64,000 nt of DNA, taken from assembly GCA_041879295.1 (NCBI GenBank), contig CP047152.1:4655501-4719500 (forward strand). Direction: 5' to 3'. The stretch is from Pseudomonas putida (lineage in GTDB: Bacteria; Pseudomonadota; Gammaproteobacteria; Pseudomonadales; Pseudomonadaceae). Each line of letters opens with the position of its first letter. Position 1 is the first letter of the stretch. A program made the position numbers and the translations under genes. Shown here one piece after another: positions 7,069 to 15,435 of this stretch. The notes beneath the pieces are model-generated. The model had not been told where the DNA came from and did not search any database. It saw only the letters and a program-made list of their open reading frames with translations.

Positions 7069-8544
7069 CTACCTTTTCTTGCTCCCTAACAACGACCCCA
7101 TCAACCCGCGCACCAACTGCCGCCCCAACTGGTTAGCTGCCTGGCGCACTGCCGACTTGATCGCCTGCCCCGCTGCACTCTGCAAGAACTCGCCAGCCTT
7201 GTCGGCAAAGCTCTCTTCATCCGCCTTCGGTTGTGGCGCCGGCTCTACCGGTTCGCCCTTGCGCTGGGTCAGCATTTCATAGGCAGATTCACGGTCCACC
7301 GGCTTGTCATAGCGCCCAGCCAATGGCGAAGCGGCAATCAGCGCACTGCGCTCAACCGCACTCAGTGGCCCAATACGCGACTGCGGCGGTGCAACCAGCA
7401 CCCTCTGCACGATGGCCGGCGTGCCCTTTTCTTCCAACGTACCCACCAGCGCTTCGCCAATACCCAGTTCGGTCAGCACTGCCAGGGTATCGAACGCCGG
7501 GTTGGGGCGGAAACCATCGGCTACCGCCCGCAGCGACTTCTGCTCCTTGGCCGTGAACGCCCGCAAGCCGTGCTGAATGCGCAAGCCCAACTGGGCCAGC
7601 ACCGCGTCGGGCAAGTCCCCCGGCGACTGGGTAACGAAATAGACACCCACCCCCTTGGAGCGGATCAGCCGGACCACTTGCTCAAGCCGCTCCTGCAACG
7701 CCTTGGGCGTGCCGTTGAACAACAAGTGTGCTTCATCGAAGAACAGCGCCAGCACCGGCTTGTCAGCATCACCGCGCTCGGGCAACTGCTCGAACAATTC
7801 GGCCAGCAGCCACAACAGGAACGTCGCGTACACCTTGGGAGCCTCGTGCACCAATCGGCTGGCATCGAGCAGGTGGATACGCCCACGACCATCCGGATCA
7901 GGGCGCAGCAGGTCCTCCAGCTGCAATGCCGGCTCGCCGAACAGTGCCTCGGCGCCCTGCTGCTCCAAGGTAGCGAGCCGGCGCAGCAAGGCCTGGGTAG
8001 AAGCCGTGGTCATTAGCGCGCTGTCTTCGCCGAGCAGCTGCGGGTTATCCTTCAGATGCGCCAGCAGGGCCTTGAGGTCTTTGAGGTCCAGCAGCAGCAG
8101 GCCTTCGCGGTCGGCCACCTTGAATGCTGCGTACAACGCCGCCTGCTGACTGTCGGTCAGTTCCAGCAAATTGCCCAGCAGCAGCGGCCCCATTTCACTG
8201 AGGGTGGTGCGCAGCGGGTGGCCAGACTGCCCGGCGATATCCCATAGGCTCACCGGATAGGCCCGGGGCGTATGCCCCAGCCACGGCATGCCAGCGATGC
8301 GCTCAGCCACCTTGCCTTGCGGCGCACCGGCAGCGCCCAAACCACAAAGGTCGCCTTTGACATCGGCGGCGAACACCGCCACCCCCGCGTCGCTGAACAC
8401 CTCCGCCAGATGCTGCAGAGTGACGGTCTTGCCAGTACCCGTTGCGCCAGCCACCAGACCGTGCCGGTTGGCCAGGCGCATTGCTTGACCGACTGGCTGG
8501 CCATCCGGGCCCGCACCTACAACGATGGTCGAAAATTCCGACAT
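7069..8544 (-). CDS. HerA/YjgR-like P-loop ATPase (DUF853)
   Basis: A 491-residue protein of the helicase HerA-like family, close to E. coli YjgR. Walker A is GATGTGKT at residues 33-40 and Walker B is LALFFDEAHLL in the middle of the protein, followed by a RecA-like core (FVTQSPGDLPDAVLAQLGLRI in part). The C-terminal 80 residues are Pro/Lys/Glu-rich then helical, ending with a basic SLLGSKKR tail. The start at 8544 (MSEFSTIV) has GAGG nine bases upstream; longer in-frame starts lack one. HerA proteins are DNA-translocating ATPases, but no NurA nuclease partner is next to it and the cellular role of YjgR is unknown. Confidence 0.85.
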   Translation of the reverse strand: MSEFSTIVVGAGPDGQPVGQAMRLANRHGLVAGATGTGKTVTLQHLAEVFSDAGVAVFAADVKGDLCGLGAAGAPQGKVAERIAGMPWLGHTPRAYPVSLWDIAGQSGHPLRTTLSEMGPLLLGNLLELTDSQQAALYAAFKVADREGLLLLDLKDLKALLAHLKDNPQLLGEDSALMTTASTQALLRRLATLEQQGAEALFGEPALQLEDLLRPDPDGRGRIHLLDASRLVHEAPKVYATFLLWLLAELFEQLPERGDADKPVLALFFDEAHLLFNGTPKALQERLEQVVRLIRSKGVGVYFVTQSPGDLPDAVLAQLGLRIQHGLRAFTAKEQKSLRAVADGFRPNPAFDTLAVLTELGIGEALVGTLEEKGTPAIVQRVLVAPPQSRIGPLSAVERSALIAASPLAGRYDKPVDRESAYEMLTQRKGEPVEPAPQPKADEESFADKAGEFLQSAAGQAIKSAVRQAANQLGRQLVRGLMGSLLGSKKR

Positions 8545-8560
8545 CTTTTTAATCCTCTGC

Positions 8561-8588
8561 TCAAGCTTTAGCTTAATTCGGCCGATAC
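8561..8588 (+). promoter_or_regulatory. FliA (sigma28) promoter of the chemoreceptor gene
   Basis: TCAAG (8561-8565), 15 bases, then GCCGATAC (8581-8588) matches the flagellar sigma28 promoter pattern in both elements and spacing. It points at mcpG with a leader of about 120 bases, and lies in the 169-bp divergent gap shared with the YjgR-like gene. Confidence 0.75.
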
Positions 8589-8713
8589 CTGTGGGTGATA
8601 TTCGCCTTAATAGAGAGGAACAACCGAAAAGGGACTTCTCGGGATGTTGCACAACCTACGGCTCCACTCGTGCGAACGCCTGATATAGAACCTTAGCGGA
8701 ACCGATTACGCCC

Positions 8714-10588
8714 ATGAACAAAAGCCTTCGTTTCAGCCACAAGATTCTTTTGGCGGCATCACTGATCGTGATACTCGCCTTCAGCCTTTTCACCCTCTAC
8801 AACGATTACCTCCAGCGTAATGCGATCCGCGAGGACCTGGAAAACTACCTGGCTGAAATGGGCGCCTCCACGTCGACCAACATTCGCAACCTGTTCGAGG
8901 GCCGGATAAAACTGGTGGAAAACCTGGCGCAGAACATTGCCCAGAACCCAGCCAGCGCCGAAACCCTGATGGGTCAGAATGCGCTGACCTCCAGCTTCCT
9001 CACGGTCTACCTGGGCAAGGTCGACGGCAGTTTCAGCGTGCGCCCGGACGCGAAGATGCCCGACGGCTACGACCCGCGCACCCGCCCTTGGTACAAGGAC
9101 GGCATGAACGCCAGCGGCGCGACCCTGACCGAACCGTACATCGACATGACCACCAACAAGATGGTCATAGGCATCCTCAACAAGGTCTCCAGCAGCGTTG
9201 GCGTGGTCGGCGGCGACCTGGCCCTGGACGGCCTGGTGCAGATCATCAACTCGCTGAACTTCGGCGGCATGGGATACGCCTTCCTGGTCAACGACCAGGG
9301 CAAGATCCTGGTGCACCCGGATAAAGACCTGGTCATGAAGTCGCTGTCTGACCTGTTCCCGCAGCACACGCCGAAACTGACCGGTGAGCTGACCGAAGTG
9401 CAAAGCGATGGCCAGACTCGCCTGCTGACCTTCAGCCCAATTACCGGCCTGCCGTCGGCAAACTGGTACATCGGCCTGTCGGTGGACAAGGACAAGGCCT
9501 TCTCGATGCTCAGCACCTTCCGCACCTCTGCGGTGATCGCCACGCTAGTGGCGGTGGTGATCATCATCGGCCTGCTCGGCCTGCTGATCCGCGTGTTGAT
9601 GCAGCCGCTGCACACCATGACCCGCGCCATGGAAGACATTGCCGAAGGTGAAGGCGACCTGACCAAGCGCCTGCATATCCACAACCACGACGAATTCGGT
9701 GTCCTCGGCAACGCCTTCAACCGCTTCGTCGAACGTATTCACAGCAGCATTCGCGAAGTGTCTTCGGCCACCGAGCAGGTCAACGAAGTGGCCCTGCGGG
9801 TGATCAGTGCTTCGAACTCGTCGATGACCAACTCCGATGAGCAGTCCAACCGCACCAACAGTGTCGCAGCCGCCATCAACGAACTGGGAGCAGCTGCCCA
9901 GGAAATTGCCGGCAACGCCGCCCAGGCTTCGCAGCACGCAAGCTCCGCGCGCCTGCTGGCCGAAGAAGGCCAGCAAGTGGTCGAGCGCAACATTGCCGCA
10001 ATGAACCGCCTGTCCGACCTGATCGTCACGTCCAGCGCGCACATCGAAACACTGAACAGCAAGACCGTGAATATCGGCCAGATCCTCGAAGTGATCACCA
10101 GCATTTCCCAGCAGACCAACCTGCTGGCACTAAACGCCGCCATCGAAGCGGCCCGCGCCGGTGAGGCCGGGCGTGGCTTTGCCGTGGTCGCCGACGAGGT
10201 GCGCAACCTGGCGCACCGCACCCAGGAATCGGCGCAGCAAGTGCAGACCATGATCGAAGAGCTGCAGGTCGGGGCCCGCGAGTCGGTCGATACCATGGAC
10301 CAGAGCCAGCGCCACAGCCAGGACAGCATGCAGATCGCCAACCAGGCGGGCGAGCGACTGGACAGCGTAACCGTGCGCATTGGCGAAATTGACGGCATGA
10401 ACCAGTCAGTGGCCACTGCCACCGAAGAGCAGACCGCCGTGGTCGAGGCGATCAACATGGACATCAGCGAGATCAACATGCTCAACCAGGAAGGCGTGGA
10501 GAACCTGCAAGCGACCCTGCGCGCGTGCTCCGACCTCGAGCAACAGGCTGGCCGCCTGAAGCATCTGGTGGGCAGCTTCCGTATCTGA
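8714..10588 (+). CDS. mcpG: methyl-accepting chemotaxis protein with dCache domain, McpG-like
   Basis: A 624-residue chemoreceptor: first membrane helix near residues 11-30, a periplasmic dCache sensor to about 270, a second membrane helix near 275-297, HAMP and a methyl-accepting signalling domain with the conserved hairpin tip ([16 protein letters not shown] onwards). The sensor holds the amino-acid/GABA ligand motif: Tyr119, Arg124, Trp126, Tyr127, Tyr142 and an Asp at 168 or 172. There is no C-terminal CheR-docking pentapeptide. In P. putida KT2440 the receptor at this locus, McpG (PP_1371 from memory), is specific for gamma-aminobutyrate. A FliA promoter precedes it, linking expression to flagella. 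Confidence 0.85.
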   Translation: MNKSLRFSHKILLAASLIVILAFSLFTLYNDYLQRNAIREDLENYLAEMGASTSTNIRNLFEGRIKLVENLAQNIAQNPASAETLMGQNALTSSFLTVYLGKVDGSFSVRPDAKMPDGYDPRTRPWYKDGMNASGATLTEPYIDMTTNKMVIGILNKVSSSVGVVGGDLALDGLVQIINSLNFGGMGYAFLVNDQGKILVHPDKDLVMKSLSDLFPQHTPKLTGELTEVQSDGQTRLLTFSPITGLPSANWYIGLSVDKDKAFSMLSTFRTSAVIATLVAVVIIIGLLGLLIRVLMQPLHTMTRAMEDIAEGEGDLTKRLHIHNHDEFGVLGNAFNRFVERIHSSIREVSSATEQVNEVALRVISASNSSMTNSDEQSNRTNSVAAAINELGAAAQEIAGNAAQASQHASSARLLAEEGQQVVERNIAAMNRLSDLIVTSSAHIETLNSKTVNIGQILEVITSISQQTNLLALNAAIEAARAGEAGRGFAVVADEVRNLAHRTQESAQQVQTMIEELQVGARESVDTMDQSQRHSQDSMQIANQAGERLDSVTVRIGEIDGMNQSVATATEEQTAVVEAINMDISEINMLNQEGVENLQATLRACSDLEQQAGRLKHLVGSFRI

Positions 10589-10750
10589 TAGCTGCTACAC
10601 CTTCGCCTGGCGCAGCCTTTGTGCTGCTCCAGGCATTGCGCCCCCTCTCAAACTGATCGAACAAACTATCCTTCTGATAGGTCCACCTTTAGGCGTGTCA
10701 TCGCCGGCAATTCAACGCCGGATGACAGACCCGAAGACGATCCCGGAGGG

Positions 10751-11872
10751 ATGCTGATCGTGCACATCGCCGACATCACCATGTTCTACGCCCCGGCCAG
10801 CGGTGGCGTACGTACCTATCTTGATGCCAAACATCACCGTCTCGACGCCATTCACGGCGTACGCCATAGCCTGTTGATTCCTGGGGCCAGTGCCCAACAC
10901 GCCGATGGTATCTATCAGGTACCTGCGCCGCCCTTGCCGTTTGGCAAAGGCTACCGCTTTCCGGTACGCCTGGCCCCCTGGTGCAACACACTGCGCATGC
11001 TCAAGCCCGACCTGATCGAAGTTGGCGACCCCTACCTGACCGCCTGGGCGGCGCTGGAAGCACGGCGCCAGCTCGACGTGCCAGTGATCGGCTTCTACCA
11101 TTCCGACCTGCCGTTACTGGTCAGCAACCGCATGGGCAACTGGTTCGCCCCCAATGTCGAGGCCTACGTCAGCAAGTTATACGGCAATTTTGACCGGGTA
11201 CTGGCCCCCAGCCAGGTGATGGCCGAAAAATTACGCCGTTTGGGCGTGCGCGATGTCCATGTGCAGCCGCTGGGCGTTGACCTTGCCACTTTCCACCCCG
11301 CCCGGCGCGACCCACATGTACGTGCCGAACTGGGCATTGCCGATACCAGCCGCCTGTTGATCTATGCCGGCCGAGGCTCGCGGGAAAAGAACCTACCGGT
11401 ACTGCTTGACTGCATGCGGCAACTCGGCGACCCCTACCACCTGTTACTGGTAGGCTCGAGCATGCCGGCCAACGTGCCGCACAACGTCAGCGTCATCGAT
11501 CACTTCTGCCCGGCTGCAGAGGTGGCCCGGCTGATGGCCAGCGCCGACTTGTTGGTACATGCTGGCGACCAGGAAACATTCGGCCTGGTCATTCTCGAAG
11601 CGATGGCCAGCGCCACGCCCGTGGTGGCCGTGCGCGCCGGTGCCTTCCCTGAAATCATCAACGAACAGTGTGGCCGCCTGTGCGCGCCCAACGATGGTCG
11701 GGCGATGGCGTCGGCCGTGCGCGAGGCGTTCGAGGCAGGTATACGCGAGCTCGGTGTGCAGGCCCGTCACCATGTAGAGCATCATTATTCGTGGGATAAC
11801 GTGGTGGCTGGCCTGCTGCAGCACTACCAGGCCGTGCTCGGCCACCAGCCACAGGTGCGCGCCCATGCTTGA
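10751..11872 (+). CDS. GT4-family glycosyltransferase
   Basis: A 373-residue retaining glycosyltransferase of the GT4/GT-B fold. The N-terminal domain has the SGGVRTYL motif and the C-terminal domain has GRGSREKN and the E-x7-E motif with Glu275 and Glu283 (ETFGLVILE), which bind the nucleotide sugar. It resembles diacylglycerol- or lipid-modifying mannosyl/glucosyltransferases, but the substrate is not predictable. GGAGGG lies directly against ATG 10751, so translation may really begin at GTG 10760, nine bases away. Its end overlaps the deacetylase gene by eight bases. A hairpin (TGTCATC ... ATGACA, about 10697-10730) sits in the leader. Confidence 0.85.
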   Translation: MLIVHIADITMFYAPASGGVRTYLDAKHHRLDAIHGVRHSLLIPGASAQHADGIYQVPAPPLPFGKGYRFPVRLAPWCNTLRMLKPDLIEVGDPYLTAWAALEARRQLDVPVIGFYHSDLPLLVSNRMGNWFAPNVEAYVSKLYGNFDRVLAPSQVMAEKLRRLGVRDVHVQPLGVDLATFHPARRDPHVRAELGIADTSRLLIYAGRGSREKNLPVLLDCMRQLGDPYHLLLVGSSMPANVPHNVSVIDHFCPAAEVARLMASADLLVHAGDQETFGLVILEAMASATPVVAVRAGAFPEIINEQCGRLCAPNDGRAMASAVREAFEAGIRELGVQARHHVEHHYSWDNVVAGLLQHYQAVLGHQPQVRAHA

Positions 11873-12629
11873 GCCCTCCGCGAGCCAGCGCAGCCTCATG
11901 CTGGTGCTGCATGATGTTGCCCCGGAAACCTGGCCGGACTATGAACCGTTCGTAGAGGCCGTGGACGCGCTGGGCAACGTGCCAATGACATGGCTGGTGG
12001 TCCCGGACTTCCATCGGCGTAATCCGCTGCACCGGGCACCTACGTTCTGCCGCCTTCTGGACGCACGCCTGGCCAAAGGCGACGAACTGGCGCTTCACGG
12101 CTATGCCCATGCAGACGAAGGACCCGCACCGCGCAACCCCGTCGACTACTTCATGCGGCGCATCTATACACATGAAGGCGAGTTCTACAGCCTTGATGAG
12201 AGCGAAGCACTTACCCGCCTACAGGAGGGCCTGGCACTGTTCGAGGGCCAAGGGTGGCCTGTGGCAGGGTTTGTCGCACCTGCCTGGCTCATGAGCCAAG
12301 GCACGCGGCAAGCGCTGTGCAGCCTGCCACTGAAATACACCAGCACACCGCAGCATTTGTACCGTTTGCCGGACTTTACGGCCATTGATGCGCCAGGCCT
12401 GGTCTGGAGCGCCCGAAGCGCATGGCGTCGCAAACTGTCCCACACGCTGTGCGACTGGCAATGCCAGCGCTGGCGGGGCGCAAGCACAATACGCATGGGG
12501 TTGCACCCTGTAGACATGCGCCATCGCTCATCCCGTGATTATTGGCTGCGAACACTGGAGAAACTGTTGAAGGATGGTCGCGAACCATTGACCAAATCTG
12601 CCTGGCTGGAGCGCCAGGGGGCAGCATGA
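11865..12629 (+). CDS. polysaccharide deacetylase-like protein (DUF2334)
   Basis: A 254-residue NodB-type deacetylase homologue of the DUF2334 group. The catalytic Asp is in LHDVAP near residue 17-21, the metal-binding His pair in LHGYAHADEG near 77-83, and FVAPAWLMSQG corresponds to a later core motif. No signal peptide is present, so it probably acts in the cytoplasm on a lipid-linked sugar. It overlaps the glycosyltransferase by eight bases and the next gene by ATGA, so the three are translated as one operon. A plausible role is removing an acetyl group from the sugar added by its neighbour, but this is inference. Confidence 0.8.
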   Translation: MLEPSASQRSLMLVLHDVAPETWPDYEPFVEAVDALGNVPMTWLVVPDFHRRNPLHRAPTFCRLLDARLAKGDELALHGYAHADEGPAPRNPVDYFMRRIYTHEGEFYSLDESEALTRLQEGLALFEGQGWPVAGFVAPAWLMSQGTRQALCSLPLKYTSTPQHLYRLPDFTAIDAPGLVWSARSAWRRKLSHTLCDWQCQRWRGASTIRMGLHPVDMRHRSSRDYWLRTLEKLLKDGREPLTKSAWLERQGAA

Positions 12630-13618
12630 AGCGTTGGGCCTGGTTGGCGCTGGCATTGCTGGGTGCAGCGCTGGTGCCAGCGTTGCTGGGTGGTAGCGAG
12701 CTGCTGCCGCGACTGAGCCGGTTCGACCCGCACCTGCTGCTCATGCTGCTAGGCATGATTCTGTTGTGCTGGGTCATCAATGCGCTGCGCCTGCGCCTGT
12801 TGCTGGGTGAGCAGGCAAAACAGTTGAGCCATGCTCGCAGCCTGGGCGTGGTCATGGCCACTGAATTTGCCATCTGCACCACCCCTGGCGGCAGTGGTGG
12901 GCCGCTGACCCTGATGGCCCTGCTGGCGCGAGACCGCATCAGCCCGGCACGCAGCGGCGCCGTTTTTGCCATGGACCAGTTGAACGACCTGGTGTTCTTC
13001 TTCTGCGCAATGCTGGCGATTGCCGGCTACGCGCTGTTCCACAGCCTGGGCCACAGCCAGGAAAGCATGTTGCTGGGCAGTGCGTTACTGCTGTGCACAG
13101 CGTTGGCCGGGGTGATCGGGCTGTCGCGCTATCGGCGTCCGATAATGCGCATGAACGGCAGGTTGCTGCAGCGCATGGGGATGGGTCAGCCGCGCAAACG
13201 CCGCTGGGCGCGCAAACTGCTGCACTTCGTCGCAGCACTGGCGCAGACCTGGCGCCTGCCCAAGCGCACGTTGAGCCTGGTATTCACCCTGACTTGCGCC
13301 CACTGGGGGCTGCGCTACAGCGTGTTGTACCTGGTGCTGCGGGGCTTGGGGGTGGACCTGCAGTGGATTCCCAGCTTCCTGGTGCAGATGCTGTCGCTCA
13401 GCGCCGGCCAATTCAGCCTGCTGCCTGGCGGAGCCGGGGCCGCCGAGCTGACGTCGGCCAGCCTGTTGACGCCATTGGTGGGCAGTTCGACCGCGGCTGC
13501 GGCAATCCTGATATGGCGGGCGGTTACTTACTACTTTTATCTGCTGGCTGGTGGGCCGGTGTTTGTGTGCCTGCTTGGGCGTCCGCTGCTGGAGCGCTGG
13601 CGGCGTCAGGCGGGTTGA
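12626..13618 (+). CDS. lysylphosphatidylglycerol synthase/UPF0104-type membrane protein
   Basis: A 330-residue integral membrane protein with about eight to nine hydrophobic segments, belonging to the LPG_synthase_TM (AglD/MprF flippase-like) family. Recognisable pieces are TTPGGSGGPLTLMALL near residue 90 and LPGGAGAAELTSASLL near 270, the paired glycine-rich motifs of the family. Its ATG overlaps the deacetylase stop as ATGA with CAGGGGG upstream. Such proteins often translocate lipids across the inner membrane; here it may flip a glycolipid made by the two upstream genes. A small gene may overlap its 3-prime end on the opposite strand. Confidence 0.85.
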   Translation: MKRWAWLALALLGAALVPALLGGSELLPRLSRFDPHLLLMLLGMILLCWVINALRLRLLLGEQAKQLSHARSLGVVMATEFAICTTPGGSGGPLTLMALLARDRISPARSGAVFAMDQLNDLVFFFCAMLAIAGYALFHSLGHSQESMLLGSALLLCTALAGVIGLSRYRRPIMRMNGRLLQRMGMGQPRKRRWARKLLHFVAALAQTWRLPKRTLSLVFTLTCAHWGLRYSVLYLVLRGLGVDLQWIPSFLVQMLSLSAGQFSLLPGGAGAAELTSASLLTPLVGSSTAAAAILIWRAVTYYFYLLAGGPVFVCLLGRPLLERWRRQAG

Positions 13619-13757
13619 GCTGTTGCCAGAGCTCGGCGGCGCCGGGGAATTCGGTGCCATCCGTGTCATCCAGGGCTTCAGGGTCGTAGCGGGCCAGGCA
13701 GCCTTCGCCAAGGGTCGGTGGAGGTGAGGCGGCGGGGTTGTTGCGTTGCCTGGCCAT
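13524..13757 (-). CDS. possible small proline/alanine-rich hypothetical protein
   Basis: A 77-residue frame starting at ATG 13757 (MARQRNNPAAS) with GGTG about nine bases upstream. The central part (LGEGCLARYDPEALDDTDGTEF) looks protein-like, and the C-terminal third is Ala/Pro/Gln-rich low complexity. It overlaps the last 95 bases of the convergent flippase-like gene, which is unusual for a real gene pair. From memory, similar small proteins are annotated in other Pseudomonas at this place. Function unknown. Confidence 0.45.
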   Translation of the reverse strand: MARQRNNPAASPPPTLGEGCLARYDPEALDDTDGTEFPGAAELWQQLNPPDAASAPAADAQAGTQTPAHQPADKSSK

Positions 13758-13849
13758 TGGCGTTTCACCCAAGATTGCCGGGGCGCTGTGCACCCCTGTC
13801 GCGACAGGGCTGCACCGCAGCCCAGAATCTCACAGCAAATCAAGTGGTG

Positions 13850-14701
13850 TCAGTCGAACACCACAGTCTTGTTACCATGCACCAGCACGCGGTCTTCCAG
13901 GTGATAACGCAGGCCACGGGCCAGCACCATCTTCTCCACATCACGGCCAAAGCGGACCATGTCCTCGATGCTGTCAGCATGGCTGACACGTACCACATCC
14001 TGTTCGATGATCGGGCCGGCGTCCAGCTCTTCGGTGACGTAGTGGCAAGTCGCGCCAATCAGCTTCACGCCCCGCAGGGCGGCCTGATGGTAAGGCTTGG
14101 CGCCGACGAACGACGGCAGGAAGCTGTGATGGATGTTGATCACCTTCTCGGCATAGTCCCGGCACAGTTGTGGCGGCAGGATCTGCATGTAGCGGGCCAG
14201 TACCACGACGTCGGCGGCATGCTCCTGCACCAGGCGCGACACTTCGGCAAAGGCCGGGGCCTTGTCCTTGGGGTCGACCGGAACATGGAAGAACGGAATA
14301 CCGTGCCACTCGACCATGCTGCGCAGGTCGTTGTGGTTGGAAATCACGCAAGGGATCTCGCAGTCCAGCTCATCGGTGTGCCAGCGGTGCAGCAAGTCTG
14401 CCAGGCAGTGCGACTCACGGCTGGCCATCAATACCACGCGTTTTTTCTGAGCCGAGTCGGTAATGCGCCAGGTCATGGAGAACTCTTCGGCGATCGGCGC
14501 AAACGCTTCACGGAAAGCTTCGATACCGAACGGCAGCGATTCAGCGCGGATTTCATGACGCATGAAGAACCAACCGCTCTGCTCATCGGAGTGGTGGCTG
14601 GCTTCGTTGATCCAGCCATTGTACAAGGCCAGGAAATTACTGACTTTCGCCACGATGCCTACACGGTCGGGGCAGGCGATCACCAGACGATAGGTGCGCA
14701 T
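13850..14701 (-). CDS. purU: formyltetrahydrofolate deformylase
   Basis: A 283-residue PurU that hydrolyses 10-formyltetrahydrofolate to formate and tetrahydrofolate, balancing one-carbon pools and feeding formate to PurT. Residues 1-80 are an ACT regulatory domain (RLVIACPDRVGIVAKVS); residues 86-283 are the formyltransferase fold with SNHNDL (121-126), HHSFLPSF (191-198) and Asp227 as the catalytic Asn/His/Asp set. The start at 14701 has GGAG ten bases upstream; an ATG eight codons earlier lacks one. It is divergent from turA; TAGAAT at 14739-14734 is a candidate -10. Confidence 0.95.
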   Translation of the reverse strand: MRTYRLVIACPDRVGIVAKVSNFLALYNGWINEASHHSDEQSGWFFMRHEIRAESLPFGIEAFREAFAPIAEEFSMTWRITDSAQKKRVVLMASRESHCLADLLHRWHTDELDCEIPCVISNHNDLRSMVEWHGIPFFHVPVDPKDKAPAFAEVSRLVQEHAADVVVLARYMQILPPQLCRDYAEKVINIHHSFLPSFVGAKPYHQAALRGVKLIGATCHYVTEELDAGPIIEQDVVRVSHADSIEDMVRFGRDVEKMVLARGLRYHLEDRVLVHGNKTVVFD

Positions 14702-14815
14702 GAATGAGACTCCAGAACTTCGCAAAGGCGCCTATTCTAGCGGCCCGCCAGAAAAAACGCAGTATTGATCGCTGCCACGATGGCATATGCAGGCGCGAAA
14801 ACGCAGCAGGGGCTC

Positions 14816-14946
14816 TGTCTGACAGACATGACGAATCGTCTGGGCCGTATGTAAAAATTTGTTCACGTAGAGAAATGCTGTCACAGCTTAATTAACAGTT
14901 AATTGCCCATTCTTATGTTTACTTGCGAGTATTGCCTGTCTATTAT
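14816..14946 (+). promoter_or_regulatory. turA promoter region
   Basis: TTTACT (14918-14923) and TATTAT (14941-14946) with 17 bp between them form a sigma70 promoter about 30 bp before the turA ribosome-binding site. Upstream is an AT-rich tract (AATTAACAGTTAATT) of the sort H-NS-like proteins bind, suggesting autoregulation, and a perfect 13-base palindrome TGTCTGACAGACA at 14816-14828 that may be an operator. Confidence 0.6.
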
Positions 14947-14985
14947 TGGCCCACACATTTCTGAACACGCATTAAGGAACACTCC

Positions 14986-15363
14986 ATGTCCCTGATCAAC
15001 GAGTACCGCGCTACCGAAGAAGCCATCAAGGAACTTCAGGCCCGCCTGGCCAATCTGTCGCAGGATGACAAGCTGAAGAAAGAACTGGAGTTCGAAGGCA
15101 AACTGCGCACACTGATGGGCGAATACTCCAAGTCGCTGCGCGACGTGATTGCCCTGCTCGACCCAGAGTCGAAACTGAGCAAGGCACCTCGTGGTTCGGT
15201 CAAGACTACCGCCACCAAGCGCGCACGCAAGGTCAAGCAATACAAGAACCCGCACAACGGTGAAGTGATCGAAACCAAAGGCGGCAACCACAAGACCCTG
15301 AAAGAGTGGAAAGCCACTTGGGGCGGCGATGTGGTTGAAAGCTGGGCAACCCTGCTGGACTGA
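14986..15363 (+). CDS. turA: H-NS-like nucleoid protein of the MvaT family
   Basis: A 125-residue xenogeneic silencer. Residues 1-60 form the coiled-coil oligomerisation part (EAIKELQARLANLSQ); residues 80-125 are the AT-hook-like DNA-binding domain with KQYKNPHNGEVIETKGGNHKTLKEW, a hallmark of MvaT. By locus and sequence it corresponds to TurA of P. putida (PP_1366 from memory), a repressor of the TOL upper-pathway Pu promoter and other AT-rich loci. It is monocistronic between a strong promoter and a bidirectional terminator. Distinguishing turA from the other P. putida MvaT paralogues rests mainly on position. Confidence 0.92.
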   Translation: MSLINEYRATEEAIKELQARLANLSQDDKLKKELEFEGKLRTLMGEYSKSLRDVIALLDPESKLSKAPRGSVKTTATKRARKVKQYKNPHNGEVIETKGGNHKTLKEWKATWGGDVVESWATLLD

Positions 15364-15394
15364 TTATCCGCATACGCCTCTTGCTTCGCACAAC

Positions 15395-15423
15395 AAAAAC
15401 GCCGGCACACTGCCGGCGTTTTT
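15395..15423. terminator. bidirectional terminator between turA and sbcB
   Basis: A 13-bp perfect stem AAAAACGCCGGCA/TGCCGGCGTTTTT with a three-base loop has T-runs on both strands, ending the convergent turA and sbcB transcripts. Confidence 0.93.
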
Positions 15424-15435
15424 GTTTACCTGCCA

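Noticed and set aside
10697..10730. CTGTCAT-like half-sites before the glycosyltransferase, first read as a PHO box
   Set aside because: The halves are inverted, not direct repeats at 11-base steps, and simply form a hairpin.
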